Under the pieces are notes generated by a model. The model worked only from the letters and a program-made list of their open reading frames with translations. It was not told the DNA's origin and made no database searches. Positions 1-6,244 of a stretch of DNA of 9,415 bases are shown here, piece after piece. This stretch comes from Caldora sp. SIO3E6 (lineage in GTDB: Bacteria > Cyanobacteriota > Cyanobacteriia > Cyanobacteriales > Coleofasciculaceae), in assembly GCA_010672185.1 (NCBI GenBank), contig JAAHHL010000192.1:1-9415 (forward strand), given 5' to 3'. The position numbers and the translations under genes are program-made. Within the stretch, counting starts at the first letter, position 1; every line of letters begins with the position of its first letter.

Positions 1-270
1 GCTGCTACTGCATACGAGAAAGTCAAATCAGATTTGGCTAATTACCAAACTCAGTTGCAAGGAACTAAGCAGAGTGAGATTGCTTTGGGAGTAGCGAAAT
101 TGCAGACAACCACTGCTCAAGCAATCGCAGAGCAAACAGAGAAAGAACTGTCGGAAAAACTCGCTCAAGCTCAAGCTGGTGCTGAGTTAGCCCAACTTCA
201 AACACAGGAAAAACAAACCAAATTAGCTGAATTCAAACTACTACTAACCCCTCAGGTAACTAAGCAATGA
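1..270 (+). CDS. coiled-coil protein, C-terminal part only
   Basis: The frame is open from the first base of the window to a TGA at 268-270, giving 89 residues of a gene that starts upstream. A TTG at 34 could act as a start, but the reading frame continues through it to the edge, so I treat the gene as partial. The sequence is rich in Ala, Gln, Glu, Lys and Leu with almost no Gly or Pro, and reads as one long amphipathic helix (for example ELSEKLAQAQAGAELAQLQ), so a coiled coil is very likely. Its stop overlaps the next start in an ATGA at 267-270, so the two proteins are probably translated together and may form one complex; the next protein also has a long coiled coil. No enzyme motif is visible and I cannot name a family. 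Confidence 0.75.
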   Translation, partial: AATAYEKVKSDLANYQTQLQGTKQSEIALGVAKLQTTTAQAIAEQTEKELSEKLAQAQAGAELAQLQTQEKQTKLAEFKLLLTPQVTKQ

Positions 271-2444
271 GAAAACAGATAATCATAGGTGGCTCAGCCG
301 CTTTCGGAATATCTGCTTTGCTAGTAGCGACCGGACTACTCAAGCCTACAGTTAAGCTGGTAGCTTTGAGTAGTCTAGGAATCATCCCAGTTAGCATAGC
401 AGTCAGCGAAAGTATCCACCGTAAAGCTAATAGAAAAGTTGAGGAGTTAACGAATTCCTTAAGTGAGGCCAAAGCTAAAGTGAAGCAGTTAGAGACTGTT
501 CAGGAGGACAACGGTAAACTCTCTCAAGGTTTGAGTGATTTGCAGTTTAATCTGACCAACAGTCGGAATGTTTTATCCCAGCTAGAAGCTGAGCACAAGA
601 AACTACAATCCTCATATCAGATTAAAAGTGTTCAATGTGAGGAATTACAAACCCTATCACAAAATTTAGCATCCCAGTTAGAGGAATACGAGATAACCTA
701 TTCAGATGAGTTGGAGCGTGAAATCAAGCTAGGGATCTCAGAATACACCACTAAAGATAGAGAAGCGCTCAAGGCTAAGTACAGAGCAATTCTGGAAGAA
801 GGCGAGGCTATTTACATTGAAGCTCTAGAAATTAGTGAAAAGTATAAGGCTTGGGCTCATGAGGTAGCCAAGCGCCACACTGAGCGCAAAAATTACATAC
901 TAGGGCTCACAGGTGAGTTCAATAAGAGGATTGGGGAAGCTCAAGGAGCTTGGGAAGTTGAACGTGGTCATCTCATCACACAGGTTGAGGCTCTGAATGA
1001 GAAAGTGGCAAGGCTCCAGCAACAATTAGCTGGTGATTTGGTTGAGCCTGAGTTATTGAGTTGCAAATTTGCTATCCCAGGTCAGATAGCCAATGAGCTG
1101 GCAAAAATCATCTGGAAGCAGTTCTCAATCCCTCTTTCTGCTAAGGGCGCTCAACAGCGTTCTAATGGCTTGATAGAGATTGGATATAGTTACTCCCAGA
1201 GTCAGTCCCCAAGTGAGCTTGTAGCGCTTCTGAGCCGACATACAGACAGTTTAGTTAAAGAACTGGGAGTTCACAAAATTACCAGTGTCAGAGAGCATGA
1301 TTTATCCCCTTCAATTATTGTTGGCTTGAGGCGTGAGCCAGAGGTCAAGGAAGATACAATCAGATTGTTAGCTGGTAGTCCTGAAGAGTTTATTAAGTAC
1401 CTAAAATCTAATCCGTGGCGTTATCGCTTGATAGCCAAACCAGGTACTGGTAAAACTCCTACAACTGCTGTAATGGTGTCCCAATTTCTCAAAACAGGAA
1501 TGACATTGGGAAATACAGGTAAGGGTCGCAAGATTCCTCACTCTCATGTAGTAGTTAGTTGTCCTGACGTTATGAGTAGTCAAAAAGACACTGACTACCC
1601 TTTACAACCATTTCTCAAGTATGGGGATACCACAGCTGCTAATAAGAGTTTTAGAGATATTGAGAAAGAATGGAAATATCGTAAGCAAAATACCCAGTAT
1701 GCGCGTGATATTTCATTCTTGATGGTGTGGGATGAGTTAGACAACACCATCAAAAATTCATCTGACCCTAAAGCCACTGGAGAGTATTTAGTTGAGTTAC
1801 TACGGCAAGCCCATCACACTGGGATGGGATGGATAGTATCAGGACAGTCTGTGATGACTTCATTGATACCAGGGTTTAAAGATGATGACCGAGATTTATT
1901 CACTGAAATAGTGATAGGAACTGGCAAGATACGGATGTATTTAGAGAAGTACGGTAAGAAAATTTTACCGGCTTATACGGTTAAAAATTTAGAGAGTAGC
2001 CTATCGCTTTTAGAGCCTTACATCGAAGCTCAAAATATTCGCATAGTAGATACTGCGAGAGAATTGAGGCTTGCTCTAGTACTAGATGCTAAATCTCCCA
2101 AGTTATTCTTTCTCCCCAATCTAGATAATGTGGAATTCGACTACGAAACTATCAGTAACGTTAGTACAAAAATTGCTGACTACAAAAGTCAAAATGAGTC
2201 AGATCAGTCAGTCAGCTCTTTTGACCAGTCTGACTCAGCAATGGTTGAAATCCATACACAGCAAGGATTGATTGCCAGTCAGACCAAAAGGTCAAATTGG
2301 CCTATAGGGGGTGTGGCAGATTCGGGTCAAAATCCGACTTGCCCACACTGTGGCTCAAGGCTAACTGGTAATCGCAAAGATAAAAGAATGAAATGTAAAC
2401 CTTGCAACAAACTCATTCATCCCAGCAAGATAGTGTTGAAATAG
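267..2444 (+). CDS. membrane-anchored coiled-coil P-loop ATPase with C-terminal zinc ribbon
   Basis: A 725-residue protein. Residues 5-47 hold one or two hydrophobic segments, likely a membrane anchor. Residues 52-145 and about 160-255 are charged and Leu/Gln-rich, predicted coiled coil. The ATPase core has a Walker A motif at 390-397 (AKPGTGKT, Lys396) and a Walker B at 484-490 (FLMVWDE, Asp489-Glu490), followed by a motif-III-like SGQS at 525-528, an arrangement like the FtsK/HerA and VirD4-type DNA-pumping ATPases. Residues 640-660 are Ser/Asp/Gln-rich, a likely linker. The tail has a zinc ribbon with Cys692, Cys695, Cys710 and Cys713 in a basic setting, possibly binding nucleic acid. It overlaps the upstream coiled-coil gene by ATGA. 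The domain order suggests a membrane-tethered motor for DNA or protein transfer, partition or packaging. The ATPase call is firm; the role is inference, and I do not recognise a named family. Confidence 0.85.
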   Translation: MRKQIIIGGSAAFGISALLVATGLLKPTVKLVALSSLGIIPVSIAVSESIHRKANRKVEELTNSLSEAKAKVKQLETVQEDNGKLSQGLSDLQFNLTNSRNVLSQLEAEHKKLQSSYQIKSVQCEELQTLSQNLASQLEEYEITYSDELEREIKLGISEYTTKDREALKAKYRAILEEGEAIYIEALEISEKYKAWAHEVAKRHTERKNYILGLTGEFNKRIGEAQGAWEVERGHLITQVEALNEKVARLQQQLAGDLVEPELLSCKFAIPGQIANELAKIIWKQFSIPLSAKGAQQRSNGLIEIGYSYSQSQSPSELVALLSRHTDSLVKELGVHKITSVREHDLSPSIIVGLRREPEVKEDTIRLLAGSPEEFIKYLKSNPWRYRLIAKPGTGKTPTTAVMVSQFLKTGMTLGNTGKGRKIPHSHVVVSCPDVMSSQKDTDYPLQPFLKYGDTTAANKSFRDIEKEWKYRKQNTQYARDISFLMVWDELDNTIKNSSDPKATGEYLVELLRQAHHTGMGWIVSGQSVMTSLIPGFKDDDRDLFTEIVIGTGKIRMYLEKYGKKILPAYTVKNLESSLSLLEPYIEAQNIRIVDTARELRLALVLDAKSPKLFFLPNLDNVEFDYETISNVSTKIADYKSQNESDQSVSSFDQSDSAMVEIHTQQGLIASQTKRSNWPIGGVADSGQNPTCPHCGSRLTGNRKDKRMKCKPCNKLIHPSKIVLK

Positions 2445-2521
2445 ACTCAATTAGAAAGTGCATCTGCTATCAACTTACTGAGGAATTATGACAAAAAATT
2501 ACAAATTTTTGAGGATGTATC

Positions 2522-3040
2522 ATGAACTTTAATGATAGTTCATACAGAGAAAAACCAGGTTTCATCTATCTCATCAATGCTGTAGGAACTGATAGATATA
2601 AGATAGGACTAACAACCCGCTCAGTAGAGGCTAGGTTTGCTGAATTAAACAGTTCTCAGTCACCATTTCCTTTGGAATTGATTGACTGGTTTGAAACGCC
2701 TAACGTTACAGAGGATGAGGCATATTTTCACGAGAAATACTCAGCTCATAGGGTGCATGGAGAATGGTTTGTGTTTGATAAAAGGACTCTCAAGCAAGTC
2801 ATAAGAGAGTATGCAGATGATGGTAGTTTCACCTTACCAGTCTTGCCTAACTTGAGCTTTTTGAAGGGCATGAGGTGGCCTTTAATAACCAAGAATCGAA
2901 TTGCTTTAGCTATGGCTGGAATTGGCAGTTTATGGCTGATTGTAGTGATGTCAGGATGCTTGCCAAAACCCACACCCAACAACAATACTCCTTCGCCAAA
3001 AAAACACACCCAGTCATTATTGACTATGGCTCATGAGTAG
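2522..3040 (+). CDS. GIY-YIG/T5orf172-like protein with C-terminal membrane segment
   Basis: A 172-residue protein. Residues 13-83 match the pattern of the T5orf172/Mug113 branch of GIY-YIG nucleases: GFIYLI (13-18), YKIGLT (26-31), Arg38 after a short helix, Glu66 and His70, and GEWF (80-83). Family members cut DNA or only bind it; catalysis is not certain here. After residue 115 the protein changes character: basic residues (RWPLITKNR), a hydrophobic stretch at 127-145, then SGC at 144-146 and a Pro/Asn/Thr/Lys-rich tail. This looks like a lipoprotein signal with lipobox in the middle of the protein, or a simple membrane anchor. The start at 2522 has GAGG at 2511-2514 seven bases upstream. 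It lies 77 bp after the ATPase gene in the same direction and converges on the recombinase gene. Confidence 0.8.
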   Translation: MNFNDSSYREKPGFIYLINAVGTDRYKIGLTTRSVEARFAELNSSQSPFPLELIDWFETPNVTEDEAYFHEKYSAHRVHGEWFVFDKRTLKQVIREYADDGSFTLPVLPNLSFLKGMRWPLITKNRIALAMAGIGSLWLIVVMSGCLPKPTPNNNTPSPKKHTQSLLTMAHE

Positions 3041-3062
3041 TCTGGGTAGTGAAAGCAATCCA

Positions 3063-3090
3063 AAACCCTTAGACTGAGTTCTGAGGGTTT
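3063..3090. terminator. stem-loop between convergent genes
   Basis: AAACCCTTAGA at 3063-3073 pairs with TCTGAGGGTTT at 3080-3090 (11 pairs, one of them G-T) around a 6-base loop. It sits between the end of the GIY-YIG-like gene and the end of the convergent recombinase gene, where a shared terminator is expected. The T-tracts are short on both sides (TTT on plus, TTTT on minus), so its efficiency is uncertain. Confidence 0.55.
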
Positions 3091-3096
3091 ATGCGT

Positions 3097-3777
3097 TCAG
3101 AAGGGTTTTTCCGATTCTGACTGTGTTTGAGTATTTTGGTAAGTCAATTCTGGGGGAGGGTCAGGGGTGTCGTGTAACCGCCTTTTCCCGACAGTAGACA
3201 ACATACTCAACGCTGAAACTGCTCCTCTAACTTGCTCTGGCTTCACTTCCAGATATTTTTGTAGTTGGGAGAGATTACGATGCCCCGACACCTCTTGTAT
3301 TATCCTTAATGGGATACCTTCGTTGGACATCTGGGTTAATGCAGTCCTTCTGAAACTGTGGGTGCTGACTCCCCTAATTCCCACTCGCTGGCAAGCTTTT
3401 CTCAATACCCTAGCTGCTGAATCTTGATGGATATGCCCCGTGCCATTAAGACCAGGGAACAGAAACCAACTTCTCGGTGATGGATAGTAATCCAGTAGCA
3501 GGATACGCAACTCTTCAATTACTGGGATTGCTCTAGTTGCTAGCTTGCCCTTGGTGTCCCCTTTACGGAAGGTTACCTCAGGATAGATAATGCCCTTGCG
3601 CTCATAGACATCCGTGGTTCTGAGGCTACAGCATTCTCTGATACGGCAGGCTGTGTAGAGACAGATGCCAAAGATAGCCCGGTCTCTAGAAGAAAGCAAT
3701 CCCTCACTGAAGAGTAGCTGAATCTCTTGTTGAGACAAAATCTTAGCTTTTCCGTGGCGGTCAATTTTCATGGACAC
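3097..3777 (-). CDS. tyrosine recombinase, catalytic domain only
   Basis: A 226-residue protein with the full tyrosine recombinase/phage integrase signature: Arg45 in ACRIREC, a beta-hairpin Lys in RKGDTKGK (Lys76 or Lys78), His140 and Arg143 in HSFRR, His166 in GHRN, and the nucleophile Tyr175 in KYLEV. The core starts almost at once, so the usual N-terminal core-binding (SAM-like) domain of XerC/D and integrases is missing. About 40 Pro/Gln/Ser-rich residues follow the catalytic part. The first codon is GTG at 3777; an ATG two codons later (3771) has GGGG about seven bases upstream and is the more likely start. It could resolve multimers, invert or integrate DNA, or need a partner for DNA binding. 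It converges on the GIY-YIG-like gene and lies 70 bp downstream of the HTH gene on the same strand. A 10-bp inverted repeat covers its start. Confidence 0.9.
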   Translation of the reverse strand: MSMKIDRHGKAKILSQQEIQLLFSEGLLSSRDRAIFGICLYTACRIRECCSLRTTDVYERKGIIYPEVTFRKGDTKGKLATRAIPVIEELRILLLDYYPSPRSWFLFPGLNGTGHIHQDSAARVLRKACQRVGIRGVSTHSFRRTALTQMSNEGIPLRIIQEVSGHRNLSQLQKYLEVKPEQVRGAVSALSMLSTVGKRRLHDTPDPPPELTYQNTQTQSESEKPF

Positions 3778-3819
3778 ACCCCATGCTAACTACTCATGGT
3801 TTACAGCAGTGGGGTGTGT
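3774..3819 (-). promoter_or_regulatory. inverted repeat over the recombinase start
   Basis: ACACACCCCA at 3774-3783 is perfectly repeated in inverse as TGGGGTGTGT at 3810-3819, with a 26-base spacer. On the minus strand the stem would hold the GGGG ribosome-binding sequence and the GTG codon of the recombinase, and the spacer holds a tiny ATG-AGT-AGT-TAG frame. It could be an mRNA hairpin limiting translation, a protein-binding operator, or a recombinase arm site. The repeat is certain; the function is inference. Confidence 0.5.
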
Positions 3820-3847
3820 TCTGTCTAGTGAAAGATACTTTATGTGA

Positions 3848-4726
3848 TTAATCAACACCGTTGGGAATTAACTCAACTAAATCAACTTCGGAGGTGATAT
3901 CCTTTCCTGGCTTACGGTTACTGTAGCCGTTCAAGCCATAGGTCTGATTGTGGCTTGAGATGTCATCTAGGTAGCGCTCCAAGATTTTCTTGATAGTACT
4001 CTGTCGAGAGCCAGTTAAGGAAGCTATTGCACTTTGGGTAATACACCAGCGGTCAGCATTCAAAACTACCTTGTTAGCGTTGTAAAATTTGATTGCTCTG
4101 ATAGCCCGCTTTGTCAATTCAGATGCCCGTCCAGGGTGAGTAGTCCATTGAGCGTCATTCAGTAACTCAGCAGTAGGTACATTAGATAAGTCCTCAGAGT
4201 GCTTTCTTGCTTTGCCCGTGATGGTTTTAGCGTATACGCTAATCGCCTGCTTGATAAATTCATCTAAAGCCATTCCTGAATGCTCTAATGCTTGCTCTAA
4301 GGTCTGTTGTGTCTCCTCCTCCAGGTTGAGTTGATTGATAGTCATGCTGGAATCGGATGGTTGCTCAATAACTTCAGTATTTTTCTGCTGTTGCCTAAAC
4401 CACTCTTCTCTACTCCCGTCTGTGGCTAATTCATCCCAGTCGGAAGTTGTCAGAGTCAGCGTTTTGAAGATGACGTGTTTGTAGATAGGTGGTTTACCAT
4501 CTTTAGCGAATGTATGTTCAAAATAAAGTGGGTGTGGAACTTCATCATTAGGGTAAATATTCCGAATCTCTTTACTGACAGTCGCCAAAGCTCTTTTACG
4601 CTTCGATGTGGAGGTGAGTTCATAAATCTGCTCAATTATTGTCTGAGCAAGCTTCTCAATGTCTGATTCATCATTGAGCTGTTGTAGTTGTTCTGCAAAA
4701 TTTCTAGCTGTCTGTGCCCAACTCAT
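3848..4726 (-). CDS. DNA-binding protein with RHH-like and HTH segments
   Basis: A 292-residue, mostly helical protein that I cannot place in a named family. Residues 130-168 (INQLNLEEET through GMALDEFIKQAISVYA) look like a ribbon-helix-helix: a short strand followed by two helices with the usual hydrophobic spacing. Residues 228-250 (ITQSAIASLTG, then RQSTIKKILER) look like a helix-turn-helix preceded by WC, and the following segment (YLDDISSHNQTYGLN) could extend it. The N-terminal 60 residues are helical and charged, possibly for dimerisation. Two DNA-binding modules in one protein, placed divergently from a telomere resolvase across an AT-rich repeat region, suggest a plasmid replication, partition or copy-control regulator. 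The start at 4726 has no clear Shine-Dalgarno sequence. The recombinase gene follows 70 bp downstream on the same strand. Confidence 0.75.
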   Translation of the reverse strand: MSWAQTARNFAEQLQQLNDESDIEKLAQTIIEQIYELTSTSKRKRALATVSKEIRNIYPNDEVPHPLYFEHTFAKDGKPPIYKHVIFKTLTLTTSDWDELATDGSREEWFRQQQKNTEVIEQPSDSSMTINQLNLEEETQQTLEQALEHSGMALDEFIKQAISVYAKTITGKARKHSEDLSNVPTAELLNDAQWTTHPGRASELTKRAIRAIKFYNANKVVLNADRWCITQSAIASLTGSRQSTIKKILERYLDDISSHNQTYGLNGYSNRKPGKDITSEVDLVELIPNGVD

Positions 4727-4927
4727 CTTATCTATACCAAAATTCTCTTGTATATAGATTAACTTGAGGCTACATATACTAACAAGTACTTATATCTATA
4801 GATAAAGAGGTTCGATAGATAAAGCTTGTAAGTATTCAAGGTACTTATATAACCCTTATGGATATAGCCATATGCTTATTGCCTTGTTTACTATAAAAGT
4901 GTAATTAACCATATAAGTAAACAAGGG
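4727..4927. promoter_or_regulatory. AT-rich divergent control region with repeats
   Basis: This 201-bp gap separates the HTH gene from the protelomerase gene and is markedly AT-rich. It contains GTACTTATAT at 4786-4795 and 4841-4850 (direct), ATATAAGTA at 4911-4919 (inverse of the same box), the 12-bp palindrome TATCTATAGATA at 4793-4804, an imperfect inverted repeat between 4782-4799 and 4815-4829, and the 11-bp inverted repeat at 4882-4926. A TATAAA at 4892-4897 could be a -10 box of the protelomerase promoter. Both divergent promoters and their operators should lie here. It is also a candidate telomere-resolution or origin region, because phage protelomerase genes often lie near their target site. 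Confidence 0.55.
4882..4926. repeat. 11-bp inverted repeat ending at the protelomerase start
   Basis: CCTTGTTTACT at 4882-4892 is perfectly inverted as AGTAAACAAGG at 4916-4926, with a 23-base spacer. With one bulged base the pairing continues for three more pairs. The right arm ends one base before the ATG at 4928 and contains the only AAGG that could bind the ribosome, so a protein or RNA fold here would affect protelomerase expression. It is also the longest perfect inverted repeat I found in this gap. Confidence 0.65.
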
Positions 4928-5971
4928 ATGAGTAGGCAGCTAAAGTTACCAGATGAACTGGAAAATACTTTTATTGATGAGCGCGTAAAGATTCTGTTAC
5001 CTAAATTTGAGGCACTAGCACCGTACAAGCGCAAGCAAAGGGAGGTAGGGGTTCAGAATGAAGACTTGGAGGGTTGGAAAGTTCTAGCTACAAAGGAAGC
5101 AGCATTGCTCAAGTCATATTATCCCGATGACAAGCCAGAGAATGAAAAGGAGTATGGGGCTTGCCTCAGGCAGATTACAGCTCTTAAGAAGGGTTTGAAG
5201 AAGGCGGCAAAAACTGATATCAAAGACCATGCTAATTACCATCCAGTATTAACAATCATCACTCACTTTGGAAATGCTCTGAGCTATCTGTTCAGTGAGT
5301 ATAAGACGCGCCAAAACACCAGATACAGGGAAAAAGTAGAGACTCGGTCTACTATAGAAAACCGAGTCTCACTGGATTTATCCCCATTCCTTAAGTACGC
5401 TCATTACACTCTTTCTGAGATAGCTTCTGGGGCGTCTATGGAGGATATTGACTGGAGAGATGTAAGTTGTGCTATAGCCTTAGCAACCGGGCGTAGGATG
5501 GCTGAGATTCATCTTTCTGGAGAGTTCCGGAAAACTGGAGAATATGAGCTAGCTTTCAAGGGTCAGCTCAAAGGTAAGTCTCGGAAGATTGGCAAGAAAA
5601 AACTGATAGACCATGAATTCACTATACCAACCCTCTTGTCATCAGATTTGGCGAAGCAAGGGATTGATTGGCTTGATGCTAATGGTAAACGCTTTTCTAG
5701 AGATGAAGACCCTGAGAGAGTTAACAGGACTTACTCTAAACGCTTCAATGGTCGGGATGGAATCGTCAGAGAGAACTGGGAAATCTTGCCTGAGGGTATG
5801 ACCTACCATAAATTCCGTGGGGCTTACTTCAGGGCTTGTGTGGTCAATGCTTTAGTTGACCCCTTAGACTATCTGAACTTTGCTCGGTCAATACTAGGCG
5901 ATCGTGATGAAACCACTATCATGGCATACCAGCGTTTTGAAATTAAGTCTTTAAGTCTGACTAAGATTTAA
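4928..5971 (+). CDS. protelomerase (telomere resolvase) homologue
   Basis: A 347-residue protein. Residues 181-216 (ALATGRRMAEIHLSGEF, then GEYELAFKGQLKGK) strongly resemble the catalytic start of telomere resolvases such as TelA, TelK and TelN, which cut a palindromic site in both strands and reseal each side as a hairpin end. Probable active-site residues are Arg190 (TGRR, with Glu193), a Lys at 211-217, His294 and Arg297 in TYHKFR, and the nucleophile Tyr334 in MAYQRF. Nine residues before the Tyr, where TelK has a His, this protein has Asp325. Residues 1-140 are basic and helical, the expected N-terminal clamp. At 347 residues it is well below the roughly 440-640 of characterised enzymes, and only 13 residues follow the Tyr. 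The ATG at 4928 has AAGGG directly adjacent, an unusually tight spacing; no better start is visible. I recognise the family from memory of its motifs, not from a search. Confidence 0.8.
   Translation: MSRQLKLPDELENTFIDERVKILLPKFEALAPYKRKQREVGVQNEDLEGWKVLATKEAALLKSYYPDDKPENEKEYGACLRQITALKKGLKKAAKTDIKDHANYHPVLTIITHFGNALSYLFSEYKTRQNTRYREKVETRSTIENRVSLDLSPFLKYAHYTLSEIASGASMEDIDWRDVSCAIALATGRRMAEIHLSGEFRKTGEYELAFKGQLKGKSRKIGKKKLIDHEFTIPTLLSSDLAKQGIDWLDANGKRFSRDEDPERVNRTYSKRFNGRDGIVRENWEILPEGMTYHKFRGAYFRACVVNALVDPLDYLNFARSILGDRDETTIMAYQRFEIKSLSLTKI
5339..5370. repeat. 10-bp perfect inverted repeat inside the protelomerase gene
   Basis: GAGACTCGGT at 5339-5348 is perfectly inverted as ACCGAGTCTC at 5361-5370 around a 12-base loop. 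It codes for about residues 138-148, at the likely border between the N-terminal and catalytic parts. In mRNA this would be a strong hairpin. Confidence 0.7.
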
Positions 5972-5982
5972 GCGATTAGCGC

Positions 5983-6029
5983 AAGAAGCGTGCTTTCAAG
6001 CAATCAGCGCAAGCTGGTGCTCTTTTTTT
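5983..6029 (+). terminator. rho-independent terminator after the protelomerase gene
   Basis: AGCGC at 6006-6010 can pair with GTGCT at 6017-6021 (one G-T pair), followed almost at once by seven T at 6023-6029. A similar AGCGCAAG...GTGCT block lies just upstream at 5979-5993, so the stem seems to be part of a small duplication. An outer GCGATT at 5972-5977 also pairs with AATCGC at 6032-6037. The position 12-58 bp after the stop codon fits a terminator; the stem is short. Confidence 0.5.
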
Positions 6030-6090
6030 GCAATCGCCTCCCCCACCTGCCTGTTCTATCGCTTTTTAGTTATGGTTAAAAAAGTGGCAT

Positions 6091-6161
6091 TTATCACGGT
6101 TTTATCACTCTTCACCCCGTGCTTACTTTGAGTGTGATATTACTGTGATACTGCTGTGATA
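6091..6161. repeat. five 11-bp-phased GTGATA/TATCAC boxes (iteron-like)
   Basis: TTATCAC occurs at 6091-6097 and 6102-6108, and TGTGATA at 6133-6139, 6144-6150 and 6155-6161. Spacing within each group is exactly 11 bp, about one helical turn, so all boxes of a group face the same side of the DNA; the two groups point toward each other. Such phased boxes are typical of iterons at plasmid origins or of operators bound cooperatively. No gene lies here. Confidence 0.65.
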
Positions 6162-6167
6162 CTGAAG

Positions 6168-6237
6168 GTAGCCATAACCCAGTCCCTAGCGGCGGTTCTA
6201 GGGGCATTCTCATAGGAGCAGTTTCTACCTGGGAGCC
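6168..6237. repeat. dispersed repeat, copy A
   Basis: This stretch shares GTAGCC, the 11-mer CTAGGGGCATT (6198-6208), TAGGAG-AGTT and CTGGG, in the same order and orientation, with 7362-7420. In this copy CCCTAG at 6184-6189 can pair with CTAGGG at 6198-6203. The two copies flank the 153-bp repeats and the two photosynthesis genes. It may be an attachment-like repeat, a small insertion element or a structured RNA; I do not recognise it. Confidence 0.55.
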
Positions 6238-6244
6238 TCGTAAT

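Noticed and set aside
2488..2532. 14-residue leader ORF overlapping the GIY-YIG-like start
   Set aside because: It is in another frame, very short and A/T-driven, and its composition shows no attenuation signal.
3167..3427. 86-residue ORF antisense to the recombinase
   Set aside because: It is a shadow of the recombinase gene, whose catalytic residues are all intact on the minus strand.
4793..4804. 12-bp palindrome TATCTATAGATA as a telomere-resolution site
   Set aside because: Symmetry does not extend beyond 12 bp, while known protelomerase sites are much longer palindromes; AT-rich DNA gives such short palindromes easily.
5898..5905. HIP1 site
   Set aside because: The sequence is GCGATCGT, one base off the octamer GCGATCGC, and lies in coding DNA.
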